From contig NZ_JRVC01000012.1 of the NCBI RefSeq assembly GCF_000807925.1, positions 62,001 to 126,000 on the forward strand: 64,000 nt of DNA. The letters are read 5' to 3'. A program made the translations under genes and the position numbers. The notes under the pieces were generated by a model. The model had not been told where the DNA came from and made no database searches. It saw nothing but the letters and a program-made list of their open reading frames with translations. Source of the DNA: Novosphingobium subterraneum. GTDB taxonomy: Bacteria > Pseudomonadota > Alphaproteobacteria > Sphingomonadales > Sphingomonadaceae. How positions within the stretch are numbered: position 1 is the stretch's first letter; every line of letters begins with the position of its first letter. Below, piece after piece: positions 43,258 through 51,278 of the stretch.

Positions 43258-44472
43258 ATGTCCGATATCAAGAAGGTCGTCCTCGCCTATTCCGGTGGCC
43301 TCGACACCTCCGTCATCCTCAAGTGGCTGCAGGTCACCTACAACTGCGAAGTGGTGACCTTCACCGCCGACCTCGGCCAGGGCGAGGAGCTGGAACCTGC
43401 GCGCGCCAAGGCCAAGCTGATGGGCGTGCCCGACCATCACATCTACATCGACGACCTGCGCGAGGAATTCGTGCGCGATTTCGTCTTCCCGATGATGCGC
43501 GCCAATGCCCGTTACGAGGGCGACTATCTTCTCGGCACTTCGATCGCCCGCCCGCTGATTTCCAAGCGCCTGATCGAGATCGCGCGCGAGACCGGCGCTG
43601 ATGCCGTCGCCCACGGCGCGACCGGCAAGGGCAATGACCAGGTCCGCTTCGAGCTCTCGGCCTATGCTCTTGAACCCGGCATCAAGGTCATCGCACCGTG
43701 GCGCGAATGGGACCTCACCAGCCGCACCGCGCTGATCGCCTGGGCCGAAGCGCACCAGATCCCGGTGCCGAAGGACAAGCGCGGGGAAAGCCCGTTCTCG
43801 ACCGACGCCAACCTCCTCCACACCTCCTCCGAGGGCAAGGTTCTGGAAGATCCGTGGGAAGAGACCCCGGACTACGTCTACTCCCGCACGGTCAATCCCG
43901 AGGATGCGCCGGACGCGCCCGAGTACATCACCATCGACTTCGAGAAGGGCGATGGCGTTGCCCTCAATGGTCAAGCCATGTCACCGGCGACCCTGCTGAC
44001 TGCACTCAACGAACTTGGGCGCAAGCATGGTATCGGCCGTCTTGACCTCGTCGAGAACCGCTTCGTCGGCATGAAGAGCCGCGGCATGTATGAAACGCCG
44101 GGCGGCGAGATCTACGCTCGTGCCCATCGCGGGATCGAAAGCATCACGCTCGATCGCGGTGCCGCGCACCTCAAGGACGAGCTCATGCCCAAGTACGCTG
44201 AGCTCATCTACAACGGCTTCTGGTTCGCGCCTGAGCGCGAGATGCTGCAGGCAGCGATCGACCACAGCCAGGCTCGCGTCAACGGCACGGTCCGGCTCAA
44301 GCTCTACAAGGGCAATGCTTCGGTCGTCGGCCGCAAGTCGCCTGACAGCCTCTACTCCGAACGCCACGTAACGTTCGAGGACGATGCAGGCGCCTATGAC
44401 CAGAAGGATGCGGCCGGCTTCATCAAGCTGAACGCGCTCCGGTTGCGCCTTCTGGCGCAGAGAAACCAGTAA
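43258..44472 (+). CDS. argG: Argininosuccinate synthase
   Basis: A 404-residue enzyme with the ATP-binding [10 protein letters not shown]-loop at the N-terminus, [14 protein letters not shown], and the citrulline/aspartate-binding YETPGG region. It joins citrulline and aspartate using ATP in arginine synthesis. Length is standard. ATG 43258 is preceded by GGGAG. A terminator lies 75 bp beyond the stop. Confidence 0.97.
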   Translation: MSDIKKVVLAYSGGLDTSVILKWLQVTYNCEVVTFTADLGQGEELEPARAKAKLMGVPDHHIYIDDLREEFVRDFVFPMMRANARYEGDYLLGTSIARPLISKRLIEIARETGADAVAHGATGKGNDQVRFELSAYALEPGIKVIAPWREWDLTSRTALIAWAEAHQIPVPKDKRGESPFSTDANLLHTSSEGKVLEDPWEETPDYVYSRTVNPEDAPDAPEYITIDFEKGDGVALNGQAMSPATLLTALNELGRKHGIGRLDLVENRFVGMKSRGMYETPGGEIYARAHRGIESITLDRGAAHLKDELMPKYAELIYNGFWFAPEREMLQAAIDHSQARVNGTVRLKLYKGNASVVGRKSPDSLYSERHVTFEDDAGAYDQKDAAGFIKLNALRLRLLAQRNQ

Positions 44473-44547
44473 ACGCTTGCGGTTGCTGGCACAGCAGGGC
44501 CGCTGATTGCTGCGCTTCGGCGCTGCACAATAGCTATCCACCGAAAG

Positions 44548-44580
44548 GTGCGGGGGTTGTGGATAACTCCCGCACTTTTT
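44548..44580 (+). terminator. Rho-independent terminator after argG
   Basis: GTGCGGG at 44548-44554 and CCCGCAC at 44569-44575 form the stem, with a 14-base loop, followed by TTTTT. It ends the argG transcript. Confidence 0.85.
44558..44566 (-). promoter_or_regulatory. DnaA-box sequence inside the terminator loop
   Basis: TGTGGATAA is the exact complement of the consensus DnaA box TTATCCACA. A second, imperfect match (CTATCCACC) lies at 44534-44542. Two sites in 33 bp may titrate DnaA, but there is no dnaA/dnaN gene or AT-rich unwinding element here, so this is not called an origin. Confidence 0.35.
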
Positions 44581-44633
44581 GCTTGCGCGACTCGGGCAAG
44601 AGGCGCAGCTTTTGTGTGTCGAGAGCGCGGAAG

Positions 44634-44670
44634 CCTCAGAATTCAAGGCCCAAACCTCTGAATTCAAAGG
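44634..44670. repeat. Two operator-like repeats 21 bp apart
   Basis: CCTCAGAATTCAAGG at 44634 and CCTCTGAATTCAAAGG at 44655 are near-identical and spaced two DNA turns apart. Each contains a palindromic GAATTC core. A TATAGT hexamer follows at 44697. They lie upstream of the structured segment and could be its control region. Confidence 0.35.
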
Positions 44671-44883
44671 ACTAAGCGCAAAGCGATACGACCACGTATA
44701 GTTTGCAGCGTAACCAACCGGCAGGCACCCTCGGGCTGATCTGCGGATGTGCAAAACTGCGGCCTTCGTGATCGGAAACGGAGTGCGGAACGGCATCGTT
44801 TTCCACGGTGCAGCGCGCGGGCAGGCTTCGGTCTCCATCCAGCGCGATGCGGCGAAGACAAGGATGGCGGACAGCATTTCACC

Positions 44884-45305
44884 CCGACGAACGGCGGCGT
44901 TCGTCCGGCCAGGTGCAAGCCCGGTCGGGAGCGAGCCACCCGACCAAGGGGAAACGCCCACGGACGGCTTTTTCCGGATCGCTTGAAAGAGCACCCGGAA
45001 CAGTCGCGGTAAACCGGAGCGACGGAGGAGTGCCTCGCACTCGGCCGGCGCGGATAGGCGAAAGGACGGATAGCGGCGCGACCTTGTGCGAAAGCACGGA
45101 TCGGCAGCAGCCCAGGGGCTCCGCGCCCCGGACGGCATCCAACCACACGCCCACTACGCGCAAAGCGCGCTCCGCCGAGCAAAGCCACAAGGCGCATGGA
45201 CGTCAGCAGTGACGGACGAGCGCGAAACGGCCGAAGCGAAACGCGACGAGACAAGCCCGAGCGGACGTAGAGTGGGGGCCGGCAGCAATGCTGGCCCCCA
45301 TTTGC
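44884..45305 (+). ncRNA. Candidate large structured RNA of unknown family
   Basis: This stretch has no believable reading frame but is packed with perfect short hairpins. These are GACGAACG/CGTTCGTC (44886-44905), GGTCGGG/CCCGACC (44923-44945), GAGTGC/GCACTC (45028-45042), GTGC-GAAA-GCAC (45086-45097) and GGGGC/GCCCC (45115-45129). A final 11-bp stem with a GCAA loop spans 45274-45299. GNRA-type loops appear on the plus strand, giving the orientation. I looked for and did not find the RNase P core (GAGGAAAGTCC), a tmRNA T-loop or tag, or the SRP RNA core. The 5' end is uncertain and may lie near 44700-44760. Confidence 0.45.
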
Positions 45306-45330
45306 TGTTTGAGGTTACGCTTACGAAGCC

Positions 45331-45395
45331 TGCTCGTCCTGAGCCTGTCGAAGGACGCCTTGCGCTGGATGCTTCGACAAACTCAGCATGAGCGG
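45331..45395. repeat. REP-like interspersed palindrome
   Basis: GCTCGTCCTGAGCCTGTCG and its imperfect inverted partner CTTCGACAAACTCAGCATG form a long imperfect stem around a short spacer. The CTGAGCCTGTCGAAG core is of the kind scattered between genes in sphingomonad genomes. Only one copy was noticed in this window. Confidence 0.6.
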
Positions 45396-45501
45396 ACTTC
45401 TGCGGTTGGTTGGTTGCTGCAGTTCAGCATTTCGTGAAAAATGCTGCAGTGCTGGATACGATCCCATTGCGGACATCTATCCTGAACCATAAAGTTTGGA
45501 A

Positions 45502-46143
45502 ATGAGACCACCGCTTCCGACTGCTAGCCACGCAAGATTGGCGTTGACGATCGAAGACTTGTATCGGGTGTTCTCTGCCGAGACTCCTTCGGCCATTGAA
45601 GGCTGTCCTTGTTGTATCAACACTCGCAATGTCGATGTGCTGCTCGCCACGCCGCTGCGGGAACTACGCGGGGATCAACTTTGGCGATACATCTCAGGCG
45701 CTTATCTGACATTGGGAGGCGACCGAGATTTTCGTTACCTGATGCCTCGCATATTCGAGTTGGCGGCGCTTAGCTCTTCTGAAATTCCGGACACGGAAAT
45801 CGTGCTCAGCAAGCTCGCCCGCGCGCAGTGGGGCAATTGGCTGGAGGACGAGAGAGATGCGGTTCAACGCTTTATCGATGCGTGGTTTGCAGTCGCAAGC
45901 GAACAAGATCTCCTTCATGCAAGAGATGGTTGGATCGGCAACCGAACCGAGAGCCTGTTGTGCGGCTTAGCGTACGCACGACTACCGATTGCCCAGTGGC
46001 TCAATCGATTGACCGAACCTACCACCGCACCGTTATTAGACGACCTTCTTCAGCGATATCCTCAAAACCTTTCGGCGTTTTGGCGGGACGTTCCAGACGG
46101 TTTCGCGCAATTATCAGCGTTTCTTGCGGAACGTCCGACGTGA
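45502..46143 (+). CDS. Hypothetical protein with N-terminal CPCC motif
   Basis: A 213-residue cytosolic protein. ATG 45502 is chosen over the TTG at 45496. It has a GCPCCINTRNVDVLL segment, then ELRGDQLWRYISGAYLTLGG and RYLMPRIFELAAL. I associate this pattern with a widespread family of unknown function whose members share a cysteine pair, a tryptophan/tyrosine helix and an AxWxxWL motif (QWGNWLED here). Base composition is visibly lower in GC than the neighbours and codon use is less biased, and it follows a REP-like element, so recent acquisition is possible. Confidence 0.6.
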   Translation: MRPPLPTASHARLALTIEDLYRVFSAETPSAIEGCPCCINTRNVDVLLATPLRELRGDQLWRYISGAYLTLGGDRDFRYLMPRIFELAALSSSEIPDTEIVLSKLARAQWGNWLEDERDAVQRFIDAWFAVASEQDLLHARDGWIGNRTESLLCGLAYARLPIAQWLNRLTEPTTAPLLDDLLQRYPQNLSAFWRDVPDGFAQLSAFLAERPT

Positions 46144-46184
46144 CGGCGACAATCCACGCGGATTCCGCCGCTTAAGCTTCTGGC

Positions 46185-46616
46185 TTACTTCACCTCAAGC
46201 TGCCCCCGCACCGCGCCCTTCGGGAAATCCGCCGTATGGACGTTGACGTAATAGCCTCCCGGAGCGGCGATGATCTTCTTCAGCAGTTCGGGTTCCATCG
46301 CGATGCAATTGTCGCTGTCCTTACCGGTGACCTCGATCGTGGCAACCGGCTTGCCGTCGCTTCCGGCACTGCCTTCGTGGACGTGGGCCATGGTCGGTTT
46401 TTCGGTTTTCTCGACCCACAGGGTGAAGCAGAAGTCGCCGGTTTCGTCATCGCCATCGGCCTTGAAGCCGCCAATGCCATCAGGGTCGCCGCCAGCCGTC
46501 TCGGCTGCGCCACCGAGCGTGGCGACAAGCGTTACTGGCTTGGCCATGGCTGGTCCGGTCGCGCCAGTGACAAGAGCAACCATTCCGGCAATCGCTGCAA
46601 GATTCGCATGCTTCAT
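46185..46616 (-). CDS. Exported CHRD domain protein
   Basis: 143 residues from ATG 46616, with AGGAGAGA as ribosome site. A signal peptide ends GPAMA. The rest is one CHRD domain, with AHVHEG and YYVNVHTADFPKGAVRGQL as its typical strands and histidines. The domain was first seen in chordin, and bacterial versions are secreted proteins of unknown role. The gene is convergent with the preceding hypothetical gene. Confidence 0.88.
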   Translation of the reverse strand: MKHANLAAIAGMVALVTGATGPAMAKPVTLVATLGGAAETAGGDPDGIGGFKADGDDETGDFCFTLWVEKTEKPTMAHVHEGSAGSDGKPVATIEVTGKDSDNCIAMEPELLKKIIAAPGGYYVNVHTADFPKGAVRGQLEVK

Positions 46617-46740
46617 CAGGTCTCTCCTGTTCAGCCCGCTCGCCATCGACTCAGCATGGCTTCAGGGCACCTTCAGGAGACTACACCCTCCCACCGCTTG
46701 CGGAAATTCATTGCGCGCAAGCCGTCAGTCCACGCTCCAG

Positions 46741-47409
46741 TCAGCCACAGGGATAGGCCCCGCCTGTGCCGGTAACCCCCGGCGTGAGGTTGCGGTTGTC
46801 GCGGATAAGGAAAGCTCCCTCCTTGCGCATCACGGGATTGTCGACAAACAGATCTCCCATAAGCCCATGGTGCTGATAGTAGACTTCGACGAACATCACC
46901 GCGCTGTTGGCCGACGCGGTGATCTTGGTCGGCCCACTTCCCATTCCGGCCAGCGCCGCACCGTTAAGCCCGTTTTGCGTACTGTCATTGCCATAAGCGG
47001 ATTGCCGCGAGAGCTGCCCGTAGCAGCGCTGCCAGCGAATGTACTGCTTGCCCGTCGCGGCGTCGCGTTCAAGGCTCGAGAGAATAATCCTGCCTCGGGT
47101 TGCGAAATCAAGCCCTGCCGCCTGCTCCTGCGCGCCACGCATGACCTCGTTGATGTCGGCCTCGCTCACTGTCGGCGTGACCACGCTGTTGTCAGTCTGC
47201 CCGATGCGCGAAGCGTTGTCCGCAAGCGAGAGCGCTATCTCGCTGATCTTCATGTCGACAGAGTTCATGTAGGCCACTTCAAGCCCGTAGAGCGCAATCG
47301 ACAGGATGAACGGCGTGATGATCGCAAATTCGACAACCGAAACGCCTGAGCGATCCCGGGCGAGGCCCTTGGCGCAATGGCCAAATCTGGCGGCAAATGT
47401 CTTCAGCAT
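46741..47409 (-). CDS. TadE/TadF-like pilus assembly pseudopilin
   Basis: A 222-residue protein with the Tad pseudopilin head: short basic N-terminus, then SGVSVVEFAIITPFILSIALYGLEVAYM, where the glutamate follows the prepilin-like cleavage zone. The remainder is periplasmic. It is the last of three overlapping minus-strand genes (tadG-type, tadE-type, this one). The Tad secretion ATPase, secretin and peptidase are absent here, so the trio must work with components elsewhere or independently. Confidence 0.8.
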   Translation of the reverse strand: MLKTFAARFGHCAKGLARDRSGVSVVEFAIITPFILSIALYGLEVAYMNSVDMKISEIALSLADNASRIGQTDNSVVTPTVSEADINEVMRGAQEQAAGLDFATRGRIILSSLERDAATGKQYIRWQRCYGQLSRQSAYGNDSTQNGLNGAALAGMGSGPTKITASANSAVMFVEVYYQHHGLMGDLFVDNPVMRKEGAFLIRDNRNLTPGVTGTGGAYPCG

Positions 47410-47987
47410 ACGCGCGGTGTCGATCCGTAACTGCCGTCCTGCAGAGCGAAAGGCTGGTTGCGTTTTACTGCCGTTGCGGAGATCTCGCGGCGGCTCCAGT
47501 CAAGCGGCAGGAGAGGAACGGCAAAAACGGGATCGTATTGCACCCGCACCGTGTAGACGATCACATCGTTAGCGCCGCCATTGCCCCACCGCCCCAGGTC
47601 TTCGTCCCACGATCCGTTGCCGTTCTCGTCCGTATACCCCTCGCCCGGTGAGCACGACCCATCGCCGTTCTTGTCGTCTAGCGGCTCGCCCTTGTTGGTG
47701 CGAGCAAAGTCGTAATAGCTCTTGCGGGTGGAAGTCACCTGCGCACCGGGCACGATCGGGCGCATGGCGCTGACGACCTTGGCGTCGGCGACGGAAGTGT
47801 CGCCGGTCTCCAACGTGGAATCGCGTGCGGCCTTCTCGACCGCGCCATCGAGAACGCCTTTGGCGTAAACCATCTGGCCCAGGTCAAGGCAGCCCACCAG
47901 CGCCAGCAGGAACGCCGGGACCACAATTGCAAATTCGATGGTGGTAACGCCGGCGTCCTCGCCGCGCAGGGTACGAAGGTTCTTCAT
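47403..47987 (-). CDS. TadE-like pseudopilin
   Basis: 194 residues from ATG 47987, which overlaps the stop of the TadG-like gene (ATGA). The N-terminal segment GEDAGVTTIEFAIVVPAFLLALVGCLDLGQM is a TadE pseudopilin helix. The periplasmic part holds a Gly/Asp/Asn-rich stretch (DDKNGDGSCSPGEGYTDENG) resembling calcium-binding EF-hand-like loops, which is unusual for TadE. It overlaps the next gene by 7 bp. Confidence 0.82.
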   Translation of the reverse strand: MKNLRTLRGEDAGVTTIEFAIVVPAFLLALVGCLDLGQMVYAKGVLDGAVEKAARDSTLETGDTSVADAKVVSAMRPIVPGAQVTSTRKSYYDFARTNKGEPLDDKNGDGSCSPGEGYTDENGNGSWDEDLGRWGNGGANDVIVYTVRVQYDPVFAVPLLPLDWSRREISATAVKRNQPFALQDGSYGSTPRVC

Positions 47988-49933
47988 TGGTACACCCGCA
48001 ATTCGCCCACGTTCTTCGCGATTTCCTGGAAGGCACTGTTCAGCTGTGTAGCGTTGGTGGCCAGAAACGAGCTGTTGCTCGATGCGCAATAGGTCAGATC
48101 GGAAGTGAGGCTCGAAGCAAATGCGATCATCCACACGCGGAACCCCTTGTCCTTGGCGTTGTCGCATAGGGCGCGGAAGCGCAGCGTGTGGCGCGCAGCC
48201 TGGTTGCTCGAGCCATCGTCGGTTATCCGGCGATCATGCCATTCTATGCCATAGCTCGATTGGATCGTGGTGCTTGGCTCCATCTGCCCGTCGGTCATGA
48301 AGATGATGTGGCGCGAAACCTTGCCACCGTTGGTCGGCGCGATGTTTACGGTGTCGGCCCATGGTCCCTGCGGCGAACTCAACCGCAGCCCCCACAGCAT
48401 GCCCAGATCGTGGTAGGTCGAACCGGCAGCAGCAAGGGCATCGGCATAGCTGTAGAACGCCGACTGGTTCATGGTGGACAGCAGTTGCGCCTGATGGGGG
48501 CAATAGGACGAGGCCTTGCTCCCTTGCGAGGTCTGCACGGCATCGGTGAGATATGTTGTGCCCCATACCGTCGTCGTTCGATAGTAGGCCAGTTCAGGCC
48601 ACATCGGACCCCACTTGGTTTCAGGATTGCCATCCGGAACTAGATCGACGTCAAGGTCCAGCGCCGTCGAAGGCGACATGCCCGTGACGCTGGAGTAGCT
48701 GATGCTGCTCGTGGCATCGCTTTCGCGCTCCTCGATGCAGCCTCCCCAGGTGTAGCTGGCTGCTGTCCCGTTGCTGCCGTTGGGTTTGCTGACCGCCGTG
48801 AATGTCTTGTAAACGCTGGTATCGACGTTGCTGACTTGCCGGTAAGCCCAGTTCGAGAATTCCTGCCGGGTGCGCGTCTCGTAGATCGGATCCGAAGTGG
48901 CATAATTGCGCGTAATGAAGTTGCGGGTCGTATGATAGTAGAACACGCGCCAGCGGTTGCTGCTCTGTAGCTGGCAGACATATGTGGTCTTGCGCTGAGG
49001 TTGGGTGGTTGTGGTGGTGACGACCTGCTGCCCCGCCCCATTCGTCGTCGTGCTGGACGAACTTGTCGCGCTGCCGTTGTTGGCCCAGGCAACATCGGCA
49101 GGGCGCGCGTTGTTGCAGGTGGCCTGCGAATTGTAATTGGTCGAACTGTGCTGCGATGTGCTGCCGATGGTCTCGGTGGAGTATGTCTGCTCGCTGGTAT
49201 TGACCGCTGCAGACCAGCCGGTGAACACCCGCTCGGTAATCGTGTTGAATACCGGCTCGCGCGTCTGGATCGGCCACGTGTCGGCCAGATATGCCGGGTT
49301 GAGATTGTAGATCAGGCGCCCGACGTTTACCGACGAGCTGTAGGGAACAAACGAATAGCGAGTTCGCGCGTTGGAGCCTTGCGTGGCGGTGGCAACCGTA
49401 TCGTAGAAGTTCTTCATTGCCACGCGCAGCGCCTGAATGCGGGTCTGGCTGGTGCCGGAAAGCGTGTTGCCCATGGAGCCGGTGGTATCGAGCACCATGG
49501 TAATGTCGCTGTTGCCCACACCCATCGTGGCGCTGCAGGCCACGCTGACAGGGATCGTGTCCACGCCGAGCAGATTCATTACTGCCGTCTGGACCGTCGT
49601 CGCAGCCGTTCCCGAGATCAGATTGCCGCCATTGGTCGACGCCGTGGTAAACGTCGTCCCGGTCGCGCCAAGCTCACCTTCCACGAAGTTGGTATTGAAG
49701 TAGGCATTCGCCTGGTTCCGGGCGGCAGCGTCATAGCCATTGGTCGTAACGGCGCGGCGGCCAGCAAGCGTGCCGGCATCACAGGCTGACTGCAACCGGT
49801 TGCGCGCCTTGTAGACGCGGTTGATATCAAGCCCGCCGCCGATCAACGCGACGATGACCGGCACGCTGGCAGCGGCGATCGGCAGCACGCTGCCGACATT
49901 GCTCGCAAAAAGCCTTTCGATGAACCTTGCCAT
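47984..49933 (-). CDS. TadG-like protein with von Willebrand A domain
   Basis: A 649-residue protein with an N-terminal membrane helix (GSVLPIAAASVPVIVALIGGGLDINRVY) of the Flp-pilus TadG type. A vWA-type metal-dependent adhesion domain follows, with the DTTGS motif (a DxSxS variant) at about residue 146. Between vWA strands lies a long Ser/Thr/Tyr/Asn-rich insertion (about residues 245-400) with low complexity. It is likely exported and surface or pilus associated. It leads the three-gene Tad operon. Confidence 0.85.
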   Translation of the reverse strand: MARFIERLFASNVGSVLPIAAASVPVIVALIGGGLDINRVYKARNRLQSACDAGTLAGRRAVTTNGYDAAARNQANAYFNTNFVEGELGATGTTFTTASTNGGNLISGTAATTVQTAVMNLLGVDTIPVSVACSATMGVGNSDITMVLDTTGSMGNTLSGTSQTRIQALRVAMKNFYDTVATATQGSNARTRYSFVPYSSSVNVGRLIYNLNPAYLADTWPIQTREPVFNTITERVFTGWSAAVNTSEQTYSTETIGSTSQHSSTNYNSQATCNNARPADVAWANNGSATSSSSTTTNGAGQQVVTTTTTQPQRKTTYVCQLQSSNRWRVFYYHTTRNFITRNYATSDPIYETRTRQEFSNWAYRQVSNVDTSVYKTFTAVSKPNGSNGTAASYTWGGCIEERESDATSSISYSSVTGMSPSTALDLDVDLVPDGNPETKWGPMWPELAYYRTTTVWGTTYLTDAVQTSQGSKASSYCPHQAQLLSTMNQSAFYSYADALAAAGSTYHDLGMLWGLRLSSPQGPWADTVNIAPTNGGKVSRHIIFMTDGQMEPSTTIQSSYGIEWHDRRITDDGSSNQAARHTLRFRALCDNAKDKGFRVWMIAFASSLTSDLTYCASSNSSFLATNATQLNSAFQEIAKNVGELRVYQ

Positions 49934-50074
49934 GCCGTCCCGCTTGCCCCTGCCATTTCTGACATTGGCTAAAACGGCGCTCGACGGTTTCCAGAACCTT
50001 ACCTTTATCGGGAATTCATAGGAGCTTTAGTCGGATTTAATCCGTAGTTTTATCAATAGAAACAAACAGATATC

Positions 50075-51265
50075 TTAACCATCTTTTGTGCCTGGAAAGG
50101 CCTGCCATCCGTAAGCTCTGATCTCTTCACTATCGGCGCCAGCCAAGGGAGGGAAAGAGACAGATTTACCAATTTCGGAAACCTCGAAGCGTACAGGCGC
50201 GGCCTGCTCGAAATAGGCGCCCTCAACCGGGTGCTCGCGTCGGCGGAAGAAGCCCGTCTCCTGAAGATGGGGATCATTCATCACGTCTGCCAGATCGCGT
50301 ACGGCTTGCGCAGGGATCTGGGCAGCATGACACCGCGCCAGTAACTCCGCAGTCGGCAAGGCCGGCGTGAAACGCGCTATCGCCTGGTACAATTCCGGCT
50401 GCGCCTTGAGCCGAAGCTGCGGCGTCGAGAGATGCTCCTGATCGAGGAAGTCCGGCTGCCCCAGCAGCGTGAAGATGCGTATCCACGCATCGTCGGTATA
50501 GGCAACGATGCTGATCCAGCCATCGGCTGTCGGGAAAGGCTGGCGATCGGGATCGACCTGCCGTGGGTATCCTGCGGGTCCATTGGGCGGATCGAATGTC
50601 AGGCCACCAAGGTGTTCAAGCAGCATGAAGCTTGAAAACACCTCGAACATCGGCACTTCAACCCGTTGTCCTTCGCCCGTCCGCTGCTTGTGCACGATGG
50701 CAGCCATTGCGGCATAGGCGGCATGCAGTCCTGCCACCTTGTCAGCGATCAGCGACGGAAGATAGCGCGGGCGCGGGTTGCCGTCGACCCGAGGCAACAG
50801 CGTGGCGGTGCCGGTGGCCGCCTGGATCACGTCATCATAGGCCTGCAGGTCTGCATAAGGACCATCGTGGCCAAAGCCGACGCAGTGGACATAGATCAAA
50901 CCGGGATTGATCGCCTTGAGCGCCTCGTAATCCAGCCCGATCCGCTCGAGCGCCTTGCCCCGCACGTTCACCACGAACACGTCTGCATCGCGCAGCAGGT
51001 CGAGCATCACGGCCCGGTCGCCCTCGTCCTTCAGGTCGAGCGCAACGGACTTCTTGCCACGGTTGAGCGCCATCCACGCCGGTGCCATGCCCGGCGTGAC
51101 AGCCGCTCTTGCCGACCAGCGAAACGCATCGCCAATGCCTGGCGCTTCGACCTTGATCACGTCCGCACCCAGATCCGCCATGATCTGCGTGGCGTATGGG
51201 CCGAAGACCACGGTTGTCAGGTCAACAACACGGATGCCCTCGAGGAGAACCGGATTTTCCGCCAC
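50075..51265 (-). CDS. CaiB/BaiF family (type III) CoA-transferase
   Basis: 396 residues from GTG 51265, behind a GGGACAGG ribosome site; the longer frame crosses the end of the upstream gene. It shows LLEGIRVVDLTTVVFGPYATQIMADLGADVIKVE-like family opening, the ALNRGKKSVALDLK region, and the catalytic aspartate in the AYDDVIQA segment. Type III enzymes move CoA between acids, commonly at the start of acyl catabolism. It follows the thiolase-like gene by 13 bp and forms an operon with it. Confidence 0.9.
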   Translation of the reverse strand: MAENPVLLEGIRVVDLTTVVFGPYATQIMADLGADVIKVEAPGIGDAFRWSARAAVTPGMAPAWMALNRGKKSVALDLKDEGDRAVMLDLLRDADVFVVNVRGKALERIGLDYEALKAINPGLIYVHCVGFGHDGPYADLQAYDDVIQAATGTATLLPRVDGNPRPRYLPSLIADKVAGLHAAYAAMAAIVHKQRTGEGQRVEVPMFEVFSSFMLLEHLGGLTFDPPNGPAGYPRQVDPDRQPFPTADGWISIVAYTDDAWIRIFTLLGQPDFLDQEHLSTPQLRLKAQPELYQAIARFTPALPTAELLARCHAAQIPAQAVRDLADVMNDPHLQETGFFRRREHPVEGAYFEQAAPVRFEVSEIGKSVSFPPLAGADSEEIRAYGWQAFPGTKDG

Positions 51266-51278
51266 CTGCCCTGTCCCT

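Noticed and set aside
44534..44566. Replication origin
   Set aside because: Only one perfect DnaA box, no AT-rich unwinding element and no origin-linked genes such as dnaA, dnaN, hemE or parAB nearby.
44664..45254. Several open frames on both strands in the 1-kb region after argG
   Set aside because: They are Arg/Ser/Pro-rich, overlap each other on both strands, lack ribosome sites and cross dense hairpins. A structured RNA explains the region better.
44584..45305. RNase P RNA, tmRNA or SRP RNA
   Set aside because: Their conserved core motifs were not found on either strand: the GAGGAAAGTCC core, the T-loop TTCGA with a tag frame, and the SRP GGTCAGG/GGAAGCAGCC motifs.
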